From: an uncultured Bacteroidia bacterium
Lineage (GTDB): Bacteria; Bacteroidota; Bacteroidia; Bacteroidales; Prolixibacteraceae
DNA length: 57,536 nucleotides
Direction: 5' to 3'
Assembly (NCBI GenBank): GCA_903918045.1
Contig: CAIXCY010000078.1
Coordinates: 1-57,536, forward strand
This document shows positions 25,961 to 33,247 of the stretch, in pieces (positions within the stretch are counted from its first letter, which is position 1; every line of letters begins with the position of its first letter). The notes under the pieces are model-generated. The model saw nothing but the letters and a program-made list of their open reading frames with translations. It was not told where the DNA came from and did no database searches. The position numbers and the translations under genes were made by a program.

Positions 25961-26039
25961 TTCTGATCCGGCAAAAGTTTTATCCTGGACAATTTAGCCA
26001 GGTAATAAGAATTTAAAATGTTGTATTTGAATATTTAAC

Positions 26040-26363
26040 ATGAAAGCAATCTTTTTAATTTTCATTTTCAGTCATGGTCTGATCCACCTTCTGGGTTTTG
26101 TCAAAGCCTTCAATTTATCAAAAGTTGAACAGCTATCCCAACCCATCTCAAAGCCATTTGGGATAGCCTGGCTGTTTGCCTCCATTTTTTTTATAATCAT
26201 GGCTGTAATGATTACTTTAGAGATCAGGCATTGGTGGTTGATGGGATTTTTAGCCGTGATCCATTCGCAGATATTGATCTTTTATTCCTGGAAGGATGCC
26301 AAATATGGGACTGTTGCTAATATAATTATACTTGTTGTTGCAATAATTGAATTAATGTCATAG
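26040..26363 (+). CDS. Small integral membrane protein, function unknown
   Basis: 107 residues with four hydrophobic segments at about 3-20, 42-60, 64-82 and 88-106. His12 and His16 lie in the first segment (FSHGLIHLLGF), and an RHWW lies between the second and third. I do not recognise the family beyond a small multi-pass protein. The stop is 20 bp before the next gene, so the two are probably cotranscribed. Confidence 0.7.
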   Translation: MKAIFLIFIFSHGLIHLLGFVKAFNLSKVEQLSQPISKPFGIAWLFASIFFIIMAVMITLEIRHWWLMGFLAVIHSQILIFYSWKDAKYGTVANIIILVVAIIELMS

Positions 26364-26383
26364 AAATCTGAGCACAAAACCCT

Positions 26384-26836
26384 ATGGAATTAAGAAGAAA
26401 CTTGTTGAAAATCAGTGAGCCATCACGTTTCCGGATTATTCTCGGAATTGGATCTGTAATATTTAGCGGCTTATGGATCATTATCAGAGCTTACGAAGAT
26501 AGCCATATTAGTCTGTCAGACTGGATTTATTCGGCTCTTTTTCTTCTATATGGAATAATCTATACCATTGAAGGATTTGGGGTTGCATTTTTAAGTCTCT
26601 TTGGAAAATCATATATCGCAATTGATCAGGAGGCTATCCGCATCAAAAAAGGGGTGTTTGAAAAAGAGCAAAATATTCCCTGGAGCGATATTCAATCAAT
26701 CGAATATAATACCATGAGTTTTCGCATTAAAAGATTAAATGAAAAAGAGCAGATTTTAAACCTCCCTCGTATGGATTATGCATTGATTCAGGAGATTAAA
26801 AAGGTTATCGGGAGTATAGCAGAGGATAAATTCTAA
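26384..26836 (+). CDS. Membrane protein with PH-like C-terminal domain, function unknown
   Basis: 150 residues. Two membrane segments lie at about 18-36 and 48-72. They are followed by a soluble stretch (GKSYIAIDQEAIRIKKGVFE, then IPWSDIQSIEY and LPRMDYALIQEIKKVI) with the strand pattern of bacterial PH-like (bPH/YcxB-like) domains. The domain call is by pattern only. It is the second gene of a likely two-gene unit with the 107-residue membrane protein. Confidence 0.7.
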   Translation: MELRRNLLKISEPSRFRIILGIGSVIFSGLWIIIRAYEDSHISLSDWIYSALFLLYGIIYTIEGFGVAFLSLFGKSYIAIDQEAIRIKKGVFEKEQNIPWSDIQSIEYNTMSFRIKRLNEKEQILNLPRMDYALIQEIKKVIGSIAEDKF

Positions 26837-27039
26837 TTTGAAAAGAATAGCAATAAGTTCCTTTGCTGTCAACAGCGGCAATTTAGACATCGTTACAGGG
26901 ATAACTGATGGAGGCTTAACAGATTTACCATCTTAAATACCGTTTACGGATAGCATAACCTTGTTTTTTACAAAAAGAACCAATTTCAAATTTAGTTCAA
27001 ATACAACTGTGCAGGTTTTTATGCTACAATATTAATTGA

Positions 27040-28230
27040 TTAGTGCATCGCCTTAATCCTGGCGACTAAAAAGGTGATGCAAAAACCGAAGATTCCGATT
27101 ACTGCAAACGAATAGCGCAGACCAGCGGCGGCAGAGATATATCCGATCAGGGGTGGTCCCATCAGAAAGCCGAGATAGCTCACACTCGAAACCGTTGCGA
27201 GGGCAATTCCGGGGGCAATGGTAGCATGTCGTCCCGCAGCGCTGTAAACCGATGGTACAATGCTTGAGACTCCCAAACCGACCATCATAAAAGCAAGAGT
27301 CGAAGGAACCAGATAAGGAAAGATTACCGAAATCAGCAGACCCGAAGAGATCAGGATTCCACTCACCTGGAGCAGATGTTTTCTTCCAAACTTCACAACC
27401 AGTCGGTCTGCCATAAATCTTCCGGCGGCCATGGTGATCATAAATGAAGTATAACCCAGAATAATCAGGGCATGGGGGGCCTGGACCACATCCTTAAAGT
27501 AGATTCCACTCCAGTCGAACATCGCCCCTTCACTGGCCATGCTGCAGAACCCGATGATTCCCAACTGAACTAATCCGGCATCCGGTTTCGAAAAGAATTT
27601 CTTTGTAGTCCCTGTTGGTTTGGCCTGTACCGCTTTTCCCGGAACCAGTTTTCCCCAATTCAGTATAACGATTAATGAAATAATCGCGACAACAATCAGA
27701 AAATGAACATAGGGTTGAATTTTAAGGTTCATCATTGCCAGGCCGACGAGTGCGCCTGTAAATCCAGCCATACTCCATCCACCATGGAAAGCTGCCATGA
27801 TCGGTCTTTTATAAATCTTCTCTGCTGCAACACCCTGTGTATTAATTGATATATTACACATATTGCCGAAAATACCAAATAAAAATAGGCCCATGGCCAG
27901 CTGCCATCCGTGATTGGCCAGTCCCAGATTCACCAGACAGAGGGTATATCCCGGAACAGCAAACAGGATTACCTTTCGGCTGCCAAAATAAGTCACCAGT
28001 TTGCCTGAGAAAGTCATCATTAAAAACTGAGCGACAGGCAAAGCAAACAGGATTGTTCCAAAGGCCGCATCACTTAGTCCGAGGGAAGACTTAATCTCCG
28101 GAATCCGGCTCGCCCACGAGGCAAAACAAAATCCCATGCTGAAATAAAAGAGGGATATCGCAATACGGATTCGTCTTTTATCGGGATATTTTCCGGAAGG
28201 GGGTTGTATTGATGATGTATTTGAATTCAT
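27040..28230 (-). CDS. MFS transporter
   Basis: 396 residues and about twelve membrane spans. The motif SGKLVTYFGSRKVIL after the second span is the MFS motif A between TM2 and TM3, and ADRLVVKFGRKHLL is the matching half-repeat in the C-terminal bundle. The start FYFSMGFCFASWASRIPEIKSSLGLSDAAFG resembles the YbjJ/fucose-permease-like subgroup. Substrate unknown. The gene is monocistronic; the long intergenic region on its 5' side contains a palindromic element. Confidence 0.9.
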   Translation of the reverse strand: MNSNTSSIQPPSGKYPDKRRIRIAISLFYFSMGFCFASWASRIPEIKSSLGLSDAAFGTILFALPVAQFLMMTFSGKLVTYFGSRKVILFAVPGYTLCLVNLGLANHGWQLAMGLFLFGIFGNMCNISINTQGVAAEKIYKRPIMAAFHGGWSMAGFTGALVGLAMMNLKIQPYVHFLIVVAIISLIVILNWGKLVPGKAVQAKPTGTTKKFFSKPDAGLVQLGIIGFCSMASEGAMFDWSGIYFKDVVQAPHALIILGYTSFMITMAAGRFMADRLVVKFGRKHLLQVSGILISSGLLISVIFPYLVPSTLAFMMVGLGVSSIVPSVYSAAGRHATIAPGIALATVSSVSYLGFLMGPPLIGYISAAAGLRYSFAVIGIFGFCITFLVARIKAMH

Positions 28231-28440
28231 TGATTCGAGCTGATTAATAAGGCAATAGGTATTATGAGGGATTGCACTTCGAAAGACTTAACGTATCACT
28301 TCGTCACATGAAATCGATCATATTCCTGCCGTAACTTCAATAAAGTCATTTTTCTACAAATGACAGTATTTTTTTTGGTTATGTAAATAAGGAGATTCCT
28401 CACTGCGTTACCAATGACATTATTGTGAATTCTGCCAATA

Positions 28441-28517
28441 AGAGGAGATTGCTTCGTCACTCCAATAAACAAAATAATCGTAAAACTCTTAATGAGAGGA
28501 GATTGCTTCGTCACTCC
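28441..28517. repeat. Two identical 23-bp direct repeats (REP-like)
   Basis: 28441-28463 and 28495-28517 are identical over 23 bp (containing GGAGATTGCTTCGTCACTCC), spaced 54 bp start to start. A degenerate third copy with GGAGATT lies near 28391. The motif belongs to the 'cattgcgagg...gaagcaatct' type of dispersed repeat seen in many Bacteroidetes and other genomes. Confidence 0.8.
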
Positions 28518-28694
28518 TTCGTCGCTCCTCGCAAAGACAGCTATCAAGGGTTGTAGTAAAGGATAGTTGGGAGCAGGCGTCTGCGCCGCCTGCTCCCAAC
28601 TATCCTTTACGCTTAAAATGACCTAAATGTCATTGCGAGGCACTTCAAAATACGCTTGTAATTTAAATAATTAATCCTTGGAGTGCCAAAGCAA
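28503..28694. repeat. Nested palindromic element 1 with perfect 24-bp central hairpin
   Basis: Three nested inverted repeats: outer arms 28503-28517 and 28680-28694 (13 of 15), middle arms 28527-28539 and 28628-28640 (12 of 13), central arms 28556-28579 and 28587-28610 (24 of 24, 7-nt loop). The middle arm is the CCTCGCAATGACA-type motif. The same architecture recurs at 36211-36395 with a different central hairpin. Confidence 0.85.
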
Positions 28695-28793
28695 ACTTTC
28701 TAAATCCATGGTTTACAGCTAATTGCAAATCAATACTTTTACCCATTCTTTTAGGTACTCACTCAGAATTACACTCTTCAATTTATAATGAAA

Positions 28794-28822
28794 AAGCCGG
28801 AAGCTTTTACGCGTTCCGGCTT
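28794..28822 (-). terminator. Rho-independent terminator of the DEAD-box helicase gene
   Basis: Stem AAGCCGGAA/TTCCGGCTT (9 bp) with an 11-nt loop, followed on the minus strand by a T-rich run (five T including the stem end). It lies 17 bp after the helicase stop. Confidence 0.8.
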
Positions 28823-28838
28823 CTTATATCTTAAGAAA

Positions 28839-30605
28839 TTAAAATCTCTTCTTTCGGTCGCGACTCTTAAACCCGTCACGGCCACCTTCAGGTTTGCGGA
28901 AACCGCGTTCAAAACGGCCACCCCGGTCACCACCTCTGTCTCCCCCACGATCACCGCCTCTTTCACCGCTTTCGCGACCGCCGCTGTTTACTTCGGCATC
29001 AAAGAATGATCCGCGGAAGTTCATCCCACGACTGTTCTTTAAAAGTGTTGTTCCGTATGCGGATTCGATCTCAACGGTTGCATGGTTTTTATAAAGATCG
29101 ATTTTGCCAATCTCTACATTCCTGCGGCCTGTCGCATCAATCACGAAGGTGATAATGTCCTTTGGAATAAGTCCCTGAGATAATCCAACGTTCAGACGAA
29201 TCTGTGTCATCCCCTCCGAAGAAGTTCTGCGCATTTCACGTCCTTCGCGGACTTCTCTTCTGCCTGAATCGTGGGTATCCGGAGCGTTAAGGTCAGCTGT
29301 ATTGCCATAGTAATCGAGGAAGCGGTTAAACTCCAGCGAAACAACATGCTTAATCAGATCTTCCTTTGAAAGGGATTCCAGTTTTTCGTGTACTGCAGGG
29401 AGGAACGGTTCAATCTGATCTTCATTAATCGTAACTGTCTGAAGCTTGTCAATCAGGTACATTAACTGTTTTTCGCAGATCACCTTTCCGGTGGGAACAG
29501 GCATACGGAGGAATTTTTTTCCGATCCCTTTTTCAATCATACGGATTCTCCCCTGCTCCTTCATGTGGATAATAGAGATGGAAATACCCGATTTTCCTGC
29601 ACGACCGGTACGGCCACTACGGTGGGTATAATTCTCAATATCGTCAGGAAGGTTATAATTCACGATATGGGTGAGGTCATTCACATCCAAACCGCGGGCT
29701 GCAACGTCGGTAGCGATCAGCATCTGAACGCCGCGTGTGCGGAATTTCTCCATCACAAAATCGCGTTGCTGCTGGCTCAGGTCACCGTGCAGCGCTTCCG
29801 CACTATAGCCATCGGTAATTAACTGGGCTGCAATCTCTTTGGTCTCAATTCGTGTACGGCAAAAAACAATACCGTAAACCTCAGGTACAAAGTCCATTAC
29901 ACGCTTCAGCGCGGAATAACGGTCTTTGGCATGAACCATATGGTAGATATGTTCCACATTTTCAGCGCCACTACCCTTTTTCCCTACCGAAATTTCGACG
30001 GGGTTGTTCATGTAGTTTTTTGCAATCGCTGCTACTTCTTTTGGCATCGTTGCCGAGAAGAGCAGGGTATTCTTCGTTTTTGGAGTCTGCTCCAAAATGG
30101 CATCCACATCTTCCTGGAAGCCCATGTTTAACATTTCGTCGGCTTCATCGAGGACCATAATGGTAACCTGCGACAAGTCAACTTTGTTCTTACGGATCAT
30201 GTCGTGCATACGACCGGGTGTAGCGGCAATGATATGCACCCCTTTACGCAATGCAGAGATCTGACCACTGATATCGGCGCCTCCATAAATCGGAGTGATC
30301 ACAACATCGGGCAGATACTTGGCATAATCGGAGATCTCTCTGGCGATCTGAACGCAAAGCTCACGTGTCGGACTAAGAATAAGTGCCTGTGGAACTCTGT
30401 TTTTCGGATCGATTTTCTGTAGGATTGGAAGACCAAAAGCTGCGGTTTTACCGGTTCCGGTTTGCGCAAGTCCTACAATGTCTGTGGGTTCTTTCAGGAA
30501 TAAGGGGATAAACTGTTCCTGGATTGGCGAAGGTTGTTCGAAGCCCATTTCTTGAATCCCCTTTAGGATTCTGGGGTCGAGTCCCATTTCATTAAATTGC
30601 ATCAT
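28839..30605 (-). CDS. deaD: DEAD-box RNA helicase with DbpA-like RNA-binding domain and RGG tail
   Basis: 588 residues. Q motif FEQPSPIQEQ, motif I AQTGTGKTAAFGLP, Ia PTRELCVQ, II VLDEADEML, III FSATMP, V ATDVAARGLDV and VI HRSGRTGRAG are all present. A DbpA/CsdA-type RNA-binding domain lies at about 475-555 (MTQIRLNVGLSQGLIPKDIITFV). The tail from about 555 is Arg/Gly-rich with a GGDR motif repeated three times. Such helicases remodel structured RNA, commonly in ribosome assembly and cold adaptation. Start is Met1 or Met2. It has a TATCTTTG promoter element upstream and a hairpin terminator downstream, so it is probably monocistronic. Confidence 0.95.
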   Translation of the reverse strand: MMQFNEMGLDPRILKGIQEMGFEQPSPIQEQFIPLFLKEPTDIVGLAQTGTGKTAAFGLPILQKIDPKNRVPQALILSPTRELCVQIAREISDYAKYLPDVVITPIYGGADISGQISALRKGVHIIAATPGRMHDMIRKNKVDLSQVTIMVLDEADEMLNMGFQEDVDAILEQTPKTKNTLLFSATMPKEVAAIAKNYMNNPVEISVGKKGSGAENVEHIYHMVHAKDRYSALKRVMDFVPEVYGIVFCRTRIETKEIAAQLITDGYSAEALHGDLSQQQRDFVMEKFRTRGVQMLIATDVAARGLDVNDLTHIVNYNLPDDIENYTHRSGRTGRAGKSGISISIIHMKEQGRIRMIEKGIGKKFLRMPVPTGKVICEKQLMYLIDKLQTVTINEDQIEPFLPAVHEKLESLSKEDLIKHVVSLEFNRFLDYYGNTADLNAPDTHDSGRREVREGREMRRTSSEGMTQIRLNVGLSQGLIPKDIITFVIDATGRRNVEIGKIDLYKNHATVEIESAYGTTLLKNSRGMNFRGSFFDAEVNSGGRESGERGGDRGGDRGGDRGGRFERGFRKPEGGRDGFKSRDRKKRF

Positions 30606-30702
30606 CTGTCTTTTGTGACGGGTGTTATAGCTACCTAATGAACCAATTACCCGTCGTATTTATTATCTGTAAATTCCGATTCCCTGAGCGGGAAAAGTTT
30701 CG

Positions 30703-30710
30703 CAAAGATA
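30703..30710 (-). promoter_or_regulatory. Candidate -7 element of the DEAD-box helicase gene
   Basis: The minus strand reads TATCTTTG, a full match to TAnnTTTG, 98 bp before the helicase start. That leaves a leader of about 90 nt, a length often seen for cold-shock-type helicase genes. No good TTTG -33 box. Confidence 0.5.
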
Positions 30711-30762
30711 CGATTTTTTTCGTGATTATTGCGGATTATTCTAAAATTTATATTATATGGGG

Positions 30763-30843
30763 CCCTAGAGGCGGGTTTAAAACCCGCCTCTAGGGTGTAT
30801 TAGAATCAAACAGGCGGGTTTAAAACCCGCCTGTTTGATTCTA
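30763..30843. repeat. Two adjacent perfect palindromes sharing a 21-bp core, overlapping the der stop codon
   Basis: Palindrome 1 has 16-bp perfect arms (30763-30778, 30780-30795); palindrome 2 has 21-bp perfect arms (30801-30821, 30823-30843), each around one central base. Both contain the same core of AGGCGGGTTT, one A, and its complement, but different outer arms. The last three bases of palindrome 2 are the der stop codon. There is no U-run, so this is not a standard intrinsic terminator. Confidence 0.85.
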
Positions 30844-32148
30844 TTTCTGCCTGAAATACAATTGAATAGGGATTCCTTTGAAATTAAAATTATCCCGGAT
30901 CTTATTCTCAAGATATCGTTTGTAAGGATCCCTGATATATTGCGGAAGATTGCAGAAGAAGGCGAAACTCGGAATTTTCGTAGGCAACTGCGTAATATAC
31001 TTAATCTTAATATATTTCCCCTTGTAAGCTGGTGGCGGATATGCCTCAATAACTTCAAGGAGCAATTCGTTCAATTTTGAAGTCGCGATATGCCTGTTCC
31101 TGTTTTCAAAGACCATCATCGCCTCTTCAAGGATCTTCAGGATGCGCTGTTTGGTCAGTGCAGAGGTGAATACAATCGGGATATCAACAACCGGAGCGAA
31201 TTTCTCAAGAATATCTTCTTCGAACTTCTTCATCGTATGGTTATCCTTCTCGATGAGATCCCATTTGTTAACGACCACAACAATACCCTTCTTATTGCGA
31301 TGGATGAGGTGGAAAATGCTCACATCCTGCCCCTCAACCCCACGTGTGGCATCAAGTACCAGCACACAAACATCCGAATCTTCAATGGTCCGGACTGAAC
31401 GCATAACCGAATAGAACTCAATATCTTCGGCCACCTTCGTTTTCTTACGTAAACCGGCCGTATCAACAAGTATAAAGTTGTGGCCAAATTTATTGTATTT
31501 CTGAGCTACTGCATCACGCGTTGTTCCGGCAACATCGGTTACGATATGCCGCTCCTCTCCTACTAACGTATTAATAATTGAAGATTTACCAACATTCGGT
31601 CTTCCAACTACCGCAATGCGGGGAATCTTTTCATCGATCTCCTCTTCCACCTTTTTGGGAAGAAGGTCCACGATTTCATCAAGCAGGTCACCGGTTCCCG
31701 AACCGTTGACCGATGAAACGCAGAAAAGTTTCTCTATTCCAAGTTCATAAAATTCGTTCGCATCGAGGCTCCGCTGATGGTTATCCACCTTATTGACAGC
31801 GGTAATCACCGGTTTGTCATTACGGCGAAGCAAATCAAAAACGGCAGTATCGAGTTCTGTCAGACCGCTTTCGACATCCACCAGAAAAACGATTACATCC
31901 GCTTCCTGAATCGCAAGATTGGCCTGACGGCGAATCTCCTCCTCAAAAATATCATCCGATCCTGAAACATAACCACCTGTGTCGATGATCGAAAATTCCA
32001 CCCCGTTCCAGAGTGATTTTCCGTAATTACGGTCACGTGTTACACCCGGCATATCATCAACGATTGCGGCACGCGACTCGGTTAAACGGTTAAAAAAAGT
32101 GGACTTCCCAACGTTTGGACGTCCTACTATTGCTACTATATTACTCAT
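30841..32148 (-). CDS. der: Ribosome-assembly GTPase Der (EngA)
   Basis: 435 residues, normal for Der. There are two tandem G domains: G1 [10 protein letters not shown] near residue 8 and again [10 protein letters not shown] near 180. Both have DTGG/DTAG G3 motifs and NKVD/NKWD G4 motifs. A C-terminal KH-like domain follows ([33 protein letters not shown]). Der is essential for 50S subunit maturation. It starts 15 bp after the era stop, so era-der is an operon. Its stop codon lies in the arm of a perfect palindrome. Confidence 0.97.
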   Translation of the reverse strand: MSNIVAIVGRPNVGKSTFFNRLTESRAAIVDDMPGVTRDRNYGKSLWNGVEFSIIDTGGYVSGSDDIFEEEIRRQANLAIQEADVIVFLVDVESGLTELDTAVFDLLRRNDKPVITAVNKVDNHQRSLDANEFYELGIEKLFCVSSVNGSGTGDLLDEIVDLLPKKVEEEIDEKIPRIAVVGRPNVGKSSIINTLVGEERHIVTDVAGTTRDAVAQKYNKFGHNFILVDTAGLRKKTKVAEDIEFYSVMRSVRTIEDSDVCVLVLDATRGVEGQDVSIFHLIHRNKKGIVVVVNKWDLIEKDNHTMKKFEEDILEKFAPVVDIPIVFTSALTKQRILKILEEAMMVFENRNRHIATSKLNELLLEVIEAYPPPAYKGKYIKIKYITQLPTKIPSFAFFCNLPQYIRDPYKRYLENKIRDNFNFKGIPIQLYFRQK

Positions 32149-32163
32149 TATTTACTTTTCCTT

Positions 32164-33048
32164 TTATTGAATCTCGTAGCCAAAATTACGGAGCTGACTC
32201 TCTTTGTCGCGCCAGTCCTTAGCTACTTTAACATACATTTCTAAAAATACTTTTTTCTCAAAAAACTCCTCCATATCGAGACGGGCTTCTGTCCCAACCT
32301 TCTTCAGCGCTTTCCCCTGGTGACCGATTATGATCCCTTTCTGGGTATCGCGGGCCACATTAATTACTGCCCTGATCCGGAGAAGCTTCGGCTCATCCTT
32401 AAACTCTTCAACCTCTATTTCAACCGAATAGGGGATCTCTTTATCATAGAAAAGGAGGATTTTCTCACGAATAATCTCCTGTACGAAGAATCGTTCATTG
32501 CGGTCTGTCAATTCATCCTTGGGAAAGAAAGGCATCCCTTCGGGAAGGTTCGCAAGGATACGTTTAAATACATAGTCAAGATTAAACTTTTCTTTTGCAG
32601 AGATTGGCATCACCTCTGCCTTGGGAATCAGTTCACGCCATTTTTCAACCAACGCAATGAGTTTATCCTGATCGGTAAGATCTATTTTATTGATTAAAAC
32701 TAAAACAGGAACTTCTGCTGATTTGATCTTTTCGAGGTAGTCAGCATTCTTCGAAAAATCCTCCACAACATCGGTCACATACAACAGGATATCGGCATCA
32801 ACCAATGCCGTGTCGACGAATCCGAGCATCGACTCCTGTAATTTATAGGAAGGTTTTAAGATCCCCGGGGTGTCGGAATATACGATTTGAAAATCTTCTC
32901 CATTCACAATACCCTTGATGCGGTGACGGGTAGTTTGCATTTTGGATGTGATGATTGAGAGCTTTTCACCGACCATCGCATTCATTAAAGTCGATTTGCC
33001 GACATTTGGATTGCCTATAATATTGACAAATCCTGATTTATGTGCCAT
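32164..33048 (-). CDS. era: Ribosome-assembly GTPase Era
   Basis: 294 residues from the ATG at 33048. G1 GNPNVGKSTLM, switch and G3 DTPG, and G4 NKID are followed by the C-terminal type II KH domain with GIIIGHQGKALKKVG. Era binds 16S rRNA near its 3' end during 30S maturation. An in-frame ATG at 33117 would add 23 residues absent from the family. The TATCTTTG promoter element at 33078-33085 lies downstream of that ATG, so the shorter start is chosen. First gene of the era-der operon. Confidence 0.97.
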   Translation of the reverse strand: MAHKSGFVNIIGNPNVGKSTLMNAMVGEKLSIITSKMQTTRHRIKGIVNGEDFQIVYSDTPGILKPSYKLQESMLGFVDTALVDADILLYVTDVVEDFSKNADYLEKIKSAEVPVLVLINKIDLTDQDKLIALVEKWRELIPKAEVMPISAKEKFNLDYVFKRILANLPEGMPFFPKDELTDRNERFFVQEIIREKILLFYDKEIPYSVEIEVEEFKDEPKLLRIRAVINVARDTQKGIIIGHQGKALKKVGTEARLDMEEFFEKKVFLEMYVKVAKDWRDKESQLRNFGYEIQ

Positions 33049-33077
33049 TGTGTTACTGATTTTTCCTGATTTTTTTG

Positions 33078-33085
33078 CAAAGATA
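33078..33085 (-). promoter_or_regulatory. Candidate -7 element of the era-der operon
   Basis: TATCTTTG on the minus strand, 29 bp before the era ATG. It fits TAnnTTTG exactly and lies inside the longer in-frame ORF, which decides the era start. Confidence 0.5.
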
Positions 33086-33247
33086 GCAACAAATCCCAAA
33101 CTATCGGTGGTACACATGTTTACCTTTTAAAACTCCACACACTGGTAGGGTATTTAGAGAACTAAATTCAAAAAATAAAAGCTGCCACCAAGAGGTCAGG
33201 TCACCAAATTTCACTAAAAGGACTAATTTAGCAACTAATTGATTTAT

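Larger units (their letters stand above)
28231..28838. other. 608-bp intergenic region: palindromic repeat element and helicase terminator
   Basis: No credible gene. Between the MFS start and the helicase stop lie three copies of a short REP-like motif, a nested palindromic element (28503-28694), a small 7-bp hairpin with a trailing T-run (28345-28364), and the helicase terminator (28794-28822). The 83-codon minus-strand ORF at 28296-28547 is a translation of the repeats. Confidence 0.8.

Noticed and set aside
28296-28547. 83-codon minus-strand ORF with repeated GVTKQSPLI
   Set aside because: It is the translation of the REP-like direct repeats in an intergenic region; no start signal and no family resemblance.
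30763-30843. Twin palindromes as an ordinary rho-independent terminator of der
   Set aside because: No U-run follows either stem on the minus strand, and perfection of 16- and 21-bp arms exceeds normal terminators.
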